NCBI GenBank assembly: GCA_902542925.1
Contig: CACBWF010000005.1
Coordinates: 1-45,094, forward strand
From: an uncultured Alphaproteobacteria bacterium
GTDB lineage: Bacteria; Pseudomonadota; Alphaproteobacteria; Methylaequorales; Methylaequoraceae
DNA length: 45,094 bases
Reading direction: 5' to 3'
Shown: positions 9,385 to 18,349 of the stretch, piece by piece
Layout of the letters: each line of letters opens with the position of its first letter
Position numbering within the stretch: the first letter of the stretch is position 1
Program-made: the position numbers and the translations under genes
The notes under the pieces: generated by a model
What the model was told of the DNA's origin: nothing
The model's database searches: none
Seen by the model: only the letters and a program-made list of their open reading frames with translations

Positions 9385-10506
9385 TTAAATTATGTCATTG
9401 AATTTTTTTTGTCTACTAATTTTCCAAACAATCTCTTTATTAATAATTTTAAAGAATTTTTCAGCTGTATTCCCATTACCAAAACCTTTTATCGGTCTGT
9501 TCCTAGACTTTATTTTTTGAATAGCATCTAAAATTTTTGGTGATTTTATGGGTACATTTTTAATTGAAGGATTTTTTGATCTATTGTTTTGTCTTGATCC
9601 AATATTTATTGACGGAGTCCCAAAAACTGGTGCCTCTCTTACACCAGAACTCGAGTTGCCAAGGATAAATTTAGCTTCTTTTAAAAGTGTTAGAAAAAAT
9701 TCAAATCTTATTGAGGGGAAGCATAAGAAGTTTTTGTCTCGTTCTAATGCTTTTAATTCATCCATTATAATTGCTGACCCATAATCATTATTTGAATTAA
9801 TAATTACATAGTTATGTTTAGAGAGTTTAACAGCATGTAATACTTCCTTTACTTGATTTTTTATTTTATTAAATTCAGTTGTTACAGGATGAAAAATTAA
9901 AATAGCATACTGTTCAAAATTAATATTATAATATTTTTTAACTTCGCTTATATCAGGAAGAGAATTTTTTATTATATCAACTTCACCTGAACCGATTTTA
10001 AAAATAGACTTTTTATTTTCTCCCATTTGAATTAATCGTTTTTCCGATTCTTTGTTAGAAACAAAATGAATATGGGCTAACTTTGAAACAGCATGCCTAA
10101 TTGACTCGTCAATAGTACCAGAAACTTCTCCTCCTTCAATATGCCCAACTAAAATATTATTAAAAGATGCACTTATTGAACCAGCAAGCGTCTCAGGTCT
10201 GTCACCGTGAACAACAAATAAATCAGGGTTACTCTCATTTAAATAATAACTTAGCTGGTTAATAGTATTGGATAAAATCAGATCCATCCTAGAATTAAAA
10301 TTTCCGTCTTGGTTATATAAAGGAATAATTTTTACATTACTTAATTTTTTATATATCTCGTTTATAGTATAACCATAAATCTTAAGAAGATGCATTCCTG
10401 TGACAATAAGCTCAATATTAAATTTATTTTTTGATAGAAGATGGATTATCGGATAAATTTTTCCAAAGTCTGCTCTAGTTCCTGTTAAGAAAGATATTTT
10501 TTTCAT
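9385..10506 (-). CDS. neuC: hydrolysing UDP-N-acetylglucosamine 2-epimerase (NeuC-type)
   Basis: The 373-residue protein shows the hallmarks of hydrolysing UDP-GlcNAc 2-epimerases: GTRADFGK at the N-terminus, VHGDRPETLAG in the middle of the first domain, and the long conserved block from GHIEGGEVSGT through DESIRHAVSKLAH. The second domain carries GNSSSGVREAP, the nucleotide-binding loop. It converts a UDP-HexNAc into free ManNAc or a deoxy-diamino analogue for NeuB. Its ATG overlaps the neuB stop by 4 bases (ATGA), so the two are translationally coupled. The same fold serves Neu5Ac (NeuC) and legionaminate (LegG). Confidence 0.92.
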   Translation of the reverse strand: MKKISFLTGTRADFGKIYPIIHLLSKNKFNIELIVTGMHLLKIYGYTINEIYKKLSNVKIIPLYNQDGNFNSRMDLILSNTINQLSYYLNESNPDLFVVHGDRPETLAGSISASFNNILVGHIEGGEVSGTIDESIRHAVSKLAHIHFVSNKESEKRLIQMGENKKSIFKIGSGEVDIIKNSLPDISEVKKYYNINFEQYAILIFHPVTTEFNKIKNQVKEVLHAVKLSKHNYVIINSNNDYGSAIIMDELKALERDKNFLCFPSIRFEFFLTLLKEAKFILGNSSSGVREAPVFGTPSINIGSRQNNRSKNPSIKNVPIKSPKILDAIQKIKSRNRPIKGFGNGNTAEKFFKIINKEIVWKISRQKKFNDII

Positions 10507-11537
10507 TTATTTAAATCTTTCCATTCGATTTGCTCATTAATTTTTACATCCCTTTTTAATTTTAACCCTAAAATTTTATGATAATCAAATGCCTTAATTT
10601 TACCATTACCAGGCCGTTTTACCCAGGTATTTTCTGTAGTTATTTTCTCATTCTTTTTTATATTTTTTACGGCTACAACTGATGAATAAGCAAACTTAAT
10701 AGTTGGACTTTCCTCTTTAAAAATCTGTTTTTTAAATTTATTTCCTTCATATATGGCATTACAACCTTCAATCAAATCTTTGAGTTCATTTTTGTTAATT
10801 GAAATTGGAATATCCGGCCCTTTCCAGTTTTTTTTTGAAGTGAAATGCCTTTCAATTACCCTCGCACCTAAGGCAACAGCCCCAAAACTAATATAATTTC
10901 CTATTGAATGATCACTTAACCCTACTAGGTCGGTTTTAAATTTTTTTTTTAGTTGTTTTACAGCTGTTATACTTGCCTTTTCATAAGGTGTTGGATAAAT
11001 AGATACACAATGCATCAAAATAAATGGAATCTTCTTTTTTTGAATTAATTTAACAGATTTTTCAATCATACTTATATTATTCATTCCCGTACTTAATAAA
11101 ATTGGTTTTTTAAATTTCAAAATATACTCAATTAAAGGTAAATTATTACATTCTCCAGATCCAATCTTAAATGCGCAAACCCCTAATTTATTTAAATTAA
11201 ATGCAGCTTCTTTTGAAAAAGGAGTGCTTAGAAAAATCTTACCTTTTTTTTCAACATAACTTTTAAGTTTCTTTTCTTCATCAAAAGTCAAAGAGCATCT
11301 CTTTATTATATCCCAAATACTATCTTTACTATTTCCAGGAATAACTTTGTTTGGAATCATTTCTTTATCAAGAATGTGTGATTGAAACTTTATGCATTCA
11401 CAGCCAGCAGATATTGCATCATCAACCATTTTTTTAGCTTTATTGATATCTCCTTCATGATTAATACCAATTTCTGCTATTACCAGTGGTTTGAACAATT
11501 TGCCGATCTTTCTATTACCTATTTCTAAATAATCCAT
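10503..11537 (-). CDS. neuB: N-acetylneuraminate synthase-family enzyme (NeuB/LegI type)
   Basis: The 344-residue product condenses phosphoenolpyruvate with a six-carbon N-acyl sugar to form a nine-carbon keto acid. It opens with VIAEIGINHEGD, followed by AGCECIKFQ, both conserved in the NeuB TIM barrel, and ends with an SAF (antifreeze-like) domain from about residue 280 (VKRPGNGKI, ILGLKLKRDV). A good ribosome site AAGG lies about 9 bases before the ATG. It is the first gene of the operon neuB-neuC-SDR-Gfo/Idh. Length and domain order are normal, with nothing broken. Confidence 0.92.
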   Translation of the reverse strand: MDYLEIGNRKIGKLFKPLVIAEIGINHEGDINKAKKMVDDAISAGCECIKFQSHILDKEMIPNKVIPGNSKDSIWDIIKRCSLTFDEEKKLKSYVEKKGKIFLSTPFSKEAAFNLNKLGVCAFKIGSGECNNLPLIEYILKFKKPILLSTGMNNISMIEKSVKLIQKKKIPFILMHCVSIYPTPYEKASITAVKQLKKKFKTDLVGLSDHSIGNYISFGAVALGARVIERHFTSKKNWKGPDIPISINKNELKDLIEGCNAIYEGNKFKKQIFKEESPTIKFAYSSVVAVKNIKKNEKITTENTWVKRPGNGKIKAFDYHKILGLKLKRDVKINEQIEWKDLNK

Positions 11538-11558
11538 TTATCAAACCTTATAAGTTTT

Positions 11559-11572
11559 ATGTTTCTAAACAT
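11559..11572. promoter_or_regulatory. 14-bp near-palindrome in the neuB leader
   Basis: ATGTTTCTAAACAT consists of 6-base inverted arms around CT, and lies 22 bases upstream of the neuB start, just before its AAGG ribosome site. It could be a small operator for the nonulosonate operon or a weak mRNA hairpin. It is short and AT-rich, so chance is a real alternative. Confidence 0.2.
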
Positions 11573-11656
11573 TGGCCTTAGATTTTGTTTTATAATATAA
11601 ACTACAATTAAATTATAAGTAAGATTTAAATAACATACTTACATTATTCAAAATAG

Positions 11657-11679
11657 TTGTTTAATATTCAGTTAAACAA
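11657..11679. promoter_or_regulatory. 8-bp inverted repeat in the neuB/carbamoyltransferase divergent region
   Basis: TTGTTTAA at 11657-11664 and TTAAACAA at 11672-11679 are perfect inverted arms with a 7-base spacer. They lie 41 bases before the carbamoyltransferase start, in the 182-base region that must hold the promoters of both neuB and the carbamoyltransferase gene. The spacing to the start codon equals that of the inverted repeat before neuA, but the arm sequences differ. Function is a guess. Confidence 0.22.
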
Positions 11680-11719
11680 TAATCTACCATGAGCTACTTA
11701 AAAAAAAAAAATTAAAAAA

Positions 11720-13972
11720 ATGACAAAATTTTTCTCAATGGGAATTATGAATTACTGTTCTCATGACCCAGCATGTGCACTAATAAAAGTTGAGAATTCT
11801 TCTATTGATTACATTATAGCTGATGAAGGTTTTCTATCCCGAAAAAAAAAATCATATCAATTTCCTCTAAGATCAATGCAATATTGTCTTGACTATTTTT
11901 CTATTAAAATTGAAGACTTAGATTTAATGACTCTAGATTATATGGACTTTAAAAGAAGTTTTAGAACCTCTAATAATTATAGATTATTAATTGGGGATTT
12001 TTTAAGATCTAGATTAAAAATTCCACAAAGTAAATTGAATTTTGTAAATTCACATCACGATGCACATGCTCTAACAGCATTTTGGCCGTCTAATTTTGAT
12101 GAATCAACAGTTTTAATTGTTGATGGTCTTGGAAGTGAACAACAAACCCATTCAATTTTTTATATGAATAAAGATGGTGAGAGAAAGCTTATATTTGAAC
12201 AAAAGGGTTTAGGGATTGGTGCATTATATAGCTTGATAACAAAAAGTCTTGGATTCGGTATTGGAGAAGAAGGTAAAACAATGGGATTGGCTCCTTACGG
12301 CGCAAAATATTTTAAAATAGACAAACAAATTCCATCTTTAAAAGGAAAATTTTTTGATCTGTATACTGATTATAGTAACCAAATAAATAGGAGTCCAAGT
12401 ATGGAGCTTAAACTGGACGTTATGAAAGTTACGCATAAAAACGATGTTTATAAACCATACTTCTCCAGGCTTGCGTACAATCTACAAGAAGAAACTGAAA
12501 GATGCTTAAATTATCTAGCTTCAAAATCTATGAAGACTACAGGATGCAAAAATTTATGTTTTGCTGGAGGTGTAGCTTTAAATTGTGTGGCTAATGAAAA
12601 AATACTTAACAAAGGATCCGCTGAAAATTTTTTTATTTATCCTGCTTCCGGAGACAATGGAATTCCTTTTGGTCTTGCCCTAGCTGGCTTAGAAAAAATG
12701 CAAGTTAAACTCAATAAACTTATCACAAAAAAAACAAGAAAACTTTTTGCTTTCCCATACTCTTCAGACCAAGCTCCTTTAGCCAAAGATTATATGAATA
12801 AGTTCAAAAAAACTTTAAGTAATCACATTGTGCCAATTAGAAGCTTGGACATTTCTTTTATATCTAAAATGCTAAGTAACGATAAAATTATTGCTATCTG
12901 CTCAAAAGGTATTGAAATTGGGCCAAGGGCACTAGGCCATAGAAGTTTTCTAGCTAACGCAAGAAATAACAAAATGAAGGATATAATGAATAAAAAAATT
13001 AAGCACAGAGAGTTATATCGTCCATTCGCCCCAATAGTACTTAAAGAATATTTTAATCAATATTTTACATCAAATACAAACGATCATCCGTATATGCTAA
13101 TGGCACCAAAATGCAAGAATATTGCAAAGAAAAATGTACCTGCTATTTGTCACGTTGATGATACGGCGAGAGTTCAGACAGTAACGAAAGATAATGGCGT
13201 CATTTACGATATTCTTAAGAAATTCATGGAAATAACAAATATTCCAGTTCTTATTAATACTTCATTTAATGATAATAATGAACCCATTGTTTTTACAAGG
13301 TTAGATGCTTTTTTAACCTTCCTTAATTGTAATGCAGATGCAATAGTATTTGATGACGGTTTTATAATTAGAAAAGAAATTAATGAAATAAAAAAATTAA
13401 CTGTTGCTCTTCAAAATCTCCAAAAAAAACTTAAAAAAGAATATTTTAAAAAATCTATAAAAAATCTTACGAAATTAAATTCTCATACAAAAAGTAGTGA
13501 ACTAGAAACTTTTATAAAATTTAATCAAAACTTATCAACAATATATAAAAATGAAAGATTAATTATTAAGCTGATAGATTTTTTAACCACCAGAGAAAAA
13601 AATAGATTTTTATATCTAGATTCCTATCACTTAAAAATACTAACAAAACTTTTTTCTATATTTGGTTCAGACGTAAATCAATTTTGTCCAAAGCTAATTT
13701 TAATTAATGATGATTTCCATTCGGAAAAAACTATAAAAAAAAATAGTGACTTTATATTATATAATTTTTCATCAATGTTTTACGGTAAGTTTTTTAAATC
13801 AACTCGTCTTAAGAACTGCAACTCGTTTTATCAAATGCATGATAAAATTATTAAAATTAACGATACTTGGAATATTGTTGAAAAAAATAGAAACATTTGT
13901 ATTGAAGATATAGCAGAGTCATACGAACATAATATAAATACAACTATTAATGATTTTTTTAAAAAAATTTAG
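11720..13972 (+). CDS. NodU/CmcH-family carbamoyltransferase with a C-terminal extension
   Basis: The first 560 or so residues of this 750-residue protein are a complete carbamoyltransferase of the NodU/TobZ family. Visible are SHHDAHA (metal ligands about H112, H113, H116), VDGLGSEQ, GEEGKTMGLAPYG, FAGGVALNC, the GPRALGHRS block (401-409) and INTSFN (513-517). The enzyme makes carbamoyl-AMP from carbamoyl phosphate and ATP and passes the carbamoyl group to a hydroxyl, here probably of a glycan sugar. Residues 561-750 are additional; members usually end near 570-600. That tail starts with a basic helical linker and continues into a globular region I do not recognise. It stands alone on the plus strand, opposite neuB. 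Confidence 0.9.
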   Translation: MTKFFSMGIMNYCSHDPACALIKVENSSIDYIIADEGFLSRKKKSYQFPLRSMQYCLDYFSIKIEDLDLMTLDYMDFKRSFRTSNNYRLLIGDFLRSRLKIPQSKLNFVNSHHDAHALTAFWPSNFDESTVLIVDGLGSEQQTHSIFYMNKDGERKLIFEQKGLGIGALYSLITKSLGFGIGEEGKTMGLAPYGAKYFKIDKQIPSLKGKFFDLYTDYSNQINRSPSMELKLDVMKVTHKNDVYKPYFSRLAYNLQEETERCLNYLASKSMKTTGCKNLCFAGGVALNCVANEKILNKGSAENFFIYPASGDNGIPFGLALAGLEKMQVKLNKLITKKTRKLFAFPYSSDQAPLAKDYMNKFKKTLSNHIVPIRSLDISFISKMLSNDKIIAICSKGIEIGPRALGHRSFLANARNNKMKDIMNKKIKHRELYRPFAPIVLKEYFNQYFTSNTNDHPYMLMAPKCKNIAKKNVPAICHVDDTARVQTVTKDNGVIYDILKKFMEITNIPVLINTSFNDNNEPIVFTRLDAFLTFLNCNADAIVFDDGFIIRKEINEIKKLTVALQNLQKKLKKEYFKKSIKNLTKLNSHTKSSELETFIKFNQNLSTIYKNERLIIKLIDFLTTREKNRFLYLDSYHLKILTKLFSIFGSDVNQFCPKLILINDDFHSEKTIKKNSDFILYNFSSMFYGKFFKSTRLKNCNSFYQMHDKIIKINDTWNIVEKNRNICIEDIAESYEHNINTTINDFFKKI

Positions 13973-14011
13973 ATTTCTCAATACTAAACTATTGTAATCA
14001 AATAAAATTTT

Positions 14012-14938
14012 TTATGAAGCCTTTCCGAAAGGAAATTCATTACAGTCGAAACGTGGCAAACATTGGTAGGATAGCTCTAGATCATTATTAGTAATGTCCC
14101 GTGGCTCAACACTAAAAGAATACATTACTTGCTCAGTGCCTAAAATATCAACCGTGTCTCTATTAAAAGAGTGAGCTCCTCCGTAAGGATGACAATATGT
14201 TTTATGGCTTTGAGAAACTACGTCTTCTAGAAAAGAAAAAGAATTTTTTATTTGTATTTTTTGTTCAGCATGTTGTAACCTACTCATTACTGGGTGAGTA
14301 ACACTATGTGCGCCAAGAATATTTCCATATAAACACATTTCTTTCAATTTGTTTTTTGATAGATAGAAATCTTTTGAATTAAATTCATACCCTACGTTGC
14401 TTGCAACTTTATCAATTAAATTCTCTCTAAATTCATAATTTACAAAATAATTAAGGGTTCGTTTAAACTCAGAGATGCCCTCGTAGTTAGATTGTTTCAA
14501 ATAAGTTTCATTTCTAAATTCTTTAATTTTAGAATTTGAAATCATATCCTCTTTTAAAAAATCATTCAAAGCATTAAGCAACAAGGGACCCTCAAATGCT
14601 CCACAGAGTAGGTGAACTTTATGCACATCCAACATCTTAGAGTTTATGTATGGTTGAGTTGGAACATAAAATATTCCCCACAGATTTCTTTTTTTTAACT
14701 CAGGGAAAACGTAATCAAAATGACAACTCAAAGAATCGTCGAAAGTTAAAATAACCTTGCCTCCAACAGAATCCAAATTTCTTTTTTTAATTACTAAATC
14801 CCAATCTTTTCTTGAGACAAAACCATATTGTTCCTCAAAGTAGTCAAGCTGTTTTCTGAAATTCTTAATATCTAGAAATCTAAATTTAGGGTGGTCTGAT
14901 TTATATTCCCTAACATAGTGATACATAATTGCCTTCAT
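14012..14938 (-). CDS. polysaccharide deacetylase family protein (NodB homology)
   Basis: The 308-residue protein contains the NodB core: LTFDDS, with the catalytic base and metal ligand at D67 and D68, and AHSVTHP, with the metal ligands H211 and H215. The region between these motifs is about 140 residues, longer than in compact NodB domains and rich in charged helices. It lacks a signal peptide, so it probably acts in the cytoplasm on a lipid-linked or nucleotide sugar, or the family role has shifted. These enzymes remove N-acetyl (or sometimes N-formyl) groups from sugars. It converges with the carbamoyltransferase gene with a 39-base gap. Confidence 0.82.
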   Translation of the reverse strand: MKAIMYHYVREYKSDHPKFRFLDIKNFRKQLDYFEEQYGFVSRKDWDLVIKKRNLDSVGGKVILTFDDSLSCHFDYVFPELKKRNLWGIFYVPTQPYINSKMLDVHKVHLLCGAFEGPLLLNALNDFLKEDMISNSKIKEFRNETYLKQSNYEGISEFKRTLNYFVNYEFRENLIDKVASNVGYEFNSKDFYLSKNKLKEMCLYGNILGAHSVTHPVMSRLQHAEQKIQIKNSFSFLEDVVSQSHKTYCHPYGGAHSFNRDTVDILGTEQVMYSFSVEPRDITNNDLELSYQCLPRFDCNEFPFGKAS

Positions 14939-15188
14939 TATTTATTGTTTATCCTTATTCTAAGAAATATTTAACGCATCCTCTTATCATTTATCCTAGC
15001 AGATAAAATCAAGCATTATAAATGAAAAAAGTAATTTAAATATTTGGTATTAACAAATTCTAAAAAAAATCTCTTTTTCTCTATTGATCAAAATTCTTTT
15101 CATTTTAATTAAATAATGATTTTTAACTTAATTTTATGATGATTAAAAAAACTTACACAAGAATTCAACTGATTCAAAATTCATTTGT

Positions 15189-17678
15189 TTATCCATTTCT
15201 TAGCATCGAGTATGCATTAAAATTTATATACTTCCTATTAGAAATAAGTAGTGTCATCATTAGCACTATCAGGAATAAACTCGAAATAATTAAAGGAACC
15301 TGTAAAGAAAAATACCAGCTTAAGTTAAAAAAATTAGTTATGAAAAAATACGAAAATATCGCAGAAAATATTAAAGAAGATATGATTATTGGAACGAATA
15401 ATATTAAAGATTCAAAAATTATTAACCTAAAGATATTTGAACTTTCAAAACCAAGAATTCTTAAAACCAAGTTCTGATAAACTTTTAGATGTCCAATTAC
15501 ACTTATCGCGTTTGATATTACAATTAGACCAATTATAATAACCAAACATGAAACTAGAATACTAATGATGAATAGTTTATTTAAAAAATTTTTAGTTTTG
15601 TTAACATACTCAGATACATTGACATAGGTAACTGTTGGTAATTTTGTGATTAATTTAGTTAGGTTTACCAATTTATTATTTTTAAATCTAACAGTTGACA
15701 TAAATTCGTGAGGAATATTAGATGCGTATCCTGGATTAAATAAAATTGCAAAATTGATATTTAAATCCTTATAATTAACTTTTCTTAAGTTCGTAATAAT
15801 TCCAGAAACTGAGTTACCATAAATATTAAATGTAATGGAATCACCAATATTTAGTTTCAAATCTTCTGCGACTTTATAGTCTAACGAAATTTTTAATTTT
15901 TTCTCTTTATCTATATCCCACCATATACCTTCAACAATTGGATTATTGGATGGCGGAGTAATTGACCATGAAATTCGTCTCTCACCATTAATAAACCAAA
16001 AACTTTTATTTTCTTCGTCTACAATTTCTTTTGGTTTTATATTATTTATAGCTTCTATTCTTGCGGAAATTATTGGCACAATTATTTTCTTTGCTTGAAT
16101 ATCAATTTCACGAATTTGCTCCGAGAATAAATTTAATTCGTTTTGTTGAATTCCTAAAAAAAAATAGTGTGGAGCATTTTTTGGTATAGAAGTATTTAAT
16201 TCTTTATTGATATTAGAAGATAAAAACCCAAGAAAAAATAATACCGTTATTCCCATCCCCATAGTCATTATAATTATTGAATTTAAACTGCGATAGGCTT
16301 TAAAATTTTTAATTCCAATTGTTATAAATAAATTTTGAATGTTTTTAATTTTATCTAGAATTCGGATGTATATCTTAGATAAATAGAAATAGAACAAGCA
16401 AACAACTATAAAAAAAAAGAAAAATATTGCGGTTTGTTGAGGTTTAACACTTAAAATGCAAAAAGAGAAAATAAAGATTAGTAAAAATGTACTAATTTCT
16501 ATAATTGATTTTCTAGTATAATTTACATTCAGATTTGTATTACTATTTCTAAATAAAACAGAAACTTTAATCTGGTCAATACTATCTAGAACTGGTTTAG
16601 AAAATATAAAAAATACTAAAATACTAAAAAACTGAACAATTAAGCACTCATAGAGTCTAAATTTTGTCTCTAGCTGAATATTTAGAAAACTCAAAAAATA
16701 ATGGTCTAAAAGAGAAATTATGAACAAACTTAAGATATAGGAAAAAAAAGAACAAAAAAGAAGAATAACTAAAGTCTGCGAGTTATATAATAATTTGATA
16801 GTTTGGGAACTAAGTCCTAACGATTTATAGATTGCAATTTTAAACTGATTTTTACTTAGAAATGAAAATAATGAGTTTTTTAACCCTATTCCAGAGATAA
16901 GAATAGCTGAAGCTGAGATAACAGATAGAAAATAAATAAAATTTTCAATAATTTTTTTCAAATTTTGACTAATATCTTCAGGATATTTAATCTCAATATT
17001 TTCATTTGTTTTTATTTTACTTGGTAGATCTTGATTGTTGTCTTTTTTAATTAATTTATATTTAAAATTAAAAAAACTTCCCAAATTATTAATTCTTAAA
17101 CTTTTAAAGCTTGATTTGTTTATTAAAGCTTGATCTCCAAAAAGGAAAAAACCGCCAATATCAGGTAAACTTTTTATGACCCCAATGACCTCAAGTGATG
17201 TATTTTGAATTTTAACTTTGTCACCTAGTTTTAGATTAAGGTTATTTTGAGTTGTTTCGTCAACTAAAATAGTATTGGGTTCAGTTTTAAGTTTTTTCAG
17301 CGAATCGGGTGGATCAATTATTGCATTACCTACAAGGGGGTAGAAGCTATCAACAACCTTAATTCTTGCTGTTTTACTTTTCTTATCATTAGTTCTAATT
17401 ATGGTTGAAAATTCAACAATGTTCGTCAAAAAGAAACCTTTTTTTAATTCATCTAAAATATTTGAATCTAGGGCTTTGTTTTTTGTAGATAGTTCTATGT
17501 CACCGCCAAGAAGAATGCTTGAATTATTTTTTATTTCATTTTCTATACTATTATTTAATATTGTTACGGATGAAAAGATTAACAAACTAATGAAGATTGC
17601 AGAAAAAACCCTTGTAATTATTGATTTATTTCTGTTTAGTTCTCGTATAAAAAATTGGAAGTATTTAGACAAAGTCAT
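15189..17678 (-). CDS. ybbP: FtsX/LolE-type ABC transporter permease YbbP
   Basis: The 829-residue product starts with one membrane span near residue 25-45, then a large periplasmic (MacB-PCD-like) domain, a cluster of spans from about 250, a second periplasmic domain and a final set of spans ending near the C-terminus. This is the two-FtsX-domain layout of YbbP (804 residues in E. coli). It follows the ATPase gene by 2 bases. The pair is thought to move lipophilic substrates out of or across the inner membrane; the substrate is unknown. The neighbourhood, with tesA divergent, is the same as in E. coli and supports the name. Confidence 0.85.
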   Translation of the reverse strand: MTLSKYFQFFIRELNRNKSIITRVFSAIFISLLIFSSVTILNNSIENEIKNNSSILLGGDIELSTKNKALDSNILDELKKGFFLTNIVEFSTIIRTNDKKSKTARIKVVDSFYPLVGNAIIDPPDSLKKLKTEPNTILVDETTQNNLNLKLGDKVKIQNTSLEVIGVIKSLPDIGGFFLFGDQALINKSSFKSLRINNLGSFFNFKYKLIKKDNNQDLPSKIKTNENIEIKYPEDISQNLKKIIENFIYFLSVISASAILISGIGLKNSLFSFLSKNQFKIAIYKSLGLSSQTIKLLYNSQTLVILLFCSFFSYILSLFIISLLDHYFLSFLNIQLETKFRLYECLIVQFFSILVFFIFSKPVLDSIDQIKVSVLFRNSNTNLNVNYTRKSIIEISTFLLIFIFSFCILSVKPQQTAIFFFFFIVVCLFYFYLSKIYIRILDKIKNIQNLFITIGIKNFKAYRSLNSIIIMTMGMGITVLFFLGFLSSNINKELNTSIPKNAPHYFFLGIQQNELNLFSEQIREIDIQAKKIIVPIISARIEAINNIKPKEIVDEENKSFWFINGERRISWSITPPSNNPIVEGIWWDIDKEKKLKISLDYKVAEDLKLNIGDSITFNIYGNSVSGIITNLRKVNYKDLNINFAILFNPGYASNIPHEFMSTVRFKNNKLVNLTKLITKLPTVTYVNVSEYVNKTKNFLNKLFIISILVSCLVIIIGLIVISNAISVIGHLKVYQNLVLRILGFESSNIFRLIIFESLILFVPIIISSLIFSAIFSYFFITNFFNLSWYFSLQVPLIISSLFLIVLMMTLLISNRKYINFNAYSMLRNG

Positions 17679-17680
17679 TT

Positions 17681-18349
17681 TTAAACTTTTATATGACCAT
17701 CTAATAACTCAATAACTCTGTCGCACTTCTTTGTTAATTTCATATTGTGAGTTACTAAAATTAAACTAAATTTTTTTTTGTAAGAATAATCAAGTAATAA
17801 ATTAGAAACGAGTTCAGTATTTTTTTTATCTAGGTTACCAGTGGGCTCATCAGCTAAAATAATTTCAGGATTAAATGAAATGGCTCTTGCAATTGCCACT
17901 CTTTGTTGTTCTCCCCCTGATAATTCAGAAGGTAAATTATTTTTCCGATGACCTAAACCTATGTCTGAAAGAATTAAATTAGCCTTATTTTTTTCATCAT
18001 TGATATTATTTATTTGCATTGGGAACATCACATTTTCAAGAGCTGTATAATTTGGTATAAGATAAAACTGTTGAAAAACTAACCCAATTTTTTTTTTCCT
18101 TATTTCAGTCTTCTTTTTTTCACTGATTTTAGAAAAATCCTCGTTATTAAATAATATTGACCCTGTTGTTGGTTCTTCTAACCCAGACATCAGCATGAGA
18201 AGACTTGTTTTTCCTGAACCACTTTCACCAATTATTGCTACTCTTTCATTTTTTTTTATTTCGAAATTTATATTTTTTAAAACCTTGATATCATTTCCAT
18301 TTAATTGGTAGTTAAGATTAATGTTATTTAATTTGTACAAATTTTTCAT
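17681..18349 (-). CDS. ybbA: LolD/MacB-type ABC transporter ATPase YbbA
   Basis: This 222-residue ATPase has Walker A GESGSGKT at residues 41-48, the signature LSGGEQQRVAIARA near 142-155, and the Walker B/D-loop ILADEPTGNLD just after it, with a switch-region VTHN. Length and the EPTGNLD string are typical of the MacB/LolD subfamily that energises FtsX-type permeases. It is translated immediately before ybbP. Its start lies inside the 5' end of the divergent tesA gene: the two coding regions overlap head-to-head by 29 bases, so each promoter must lie within the other gene. Confidence 0.9.
   Translation of the reverse strand: MKNLYKLNNINLNYQLNGNDIKVLKNINFEIKKNERVAIIGESGSGKTSLLMLMSGLEEPTTGSILFNNEDFSKISEKKKTEIRKKKIGLVFQQFYLIPNYTALENVMFPMQINNINDEKNKANLILSDIGLGHRKNNLPSELSGGEQQRVAIARAISFNPEIILADEPTGNLDKKNTELVSNLLLDYSYKKKFSLILVTHNMKLTKKCDRVIELLDGHIKV

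Noticed and set aside
15136-15477. 113-codon plus-strand frame over the end of ybbP
   Set aside because: It lies mostly antisense to the well-supported permease gene, is dominated by Lys/Ile from AT bias, and shows no family motif.
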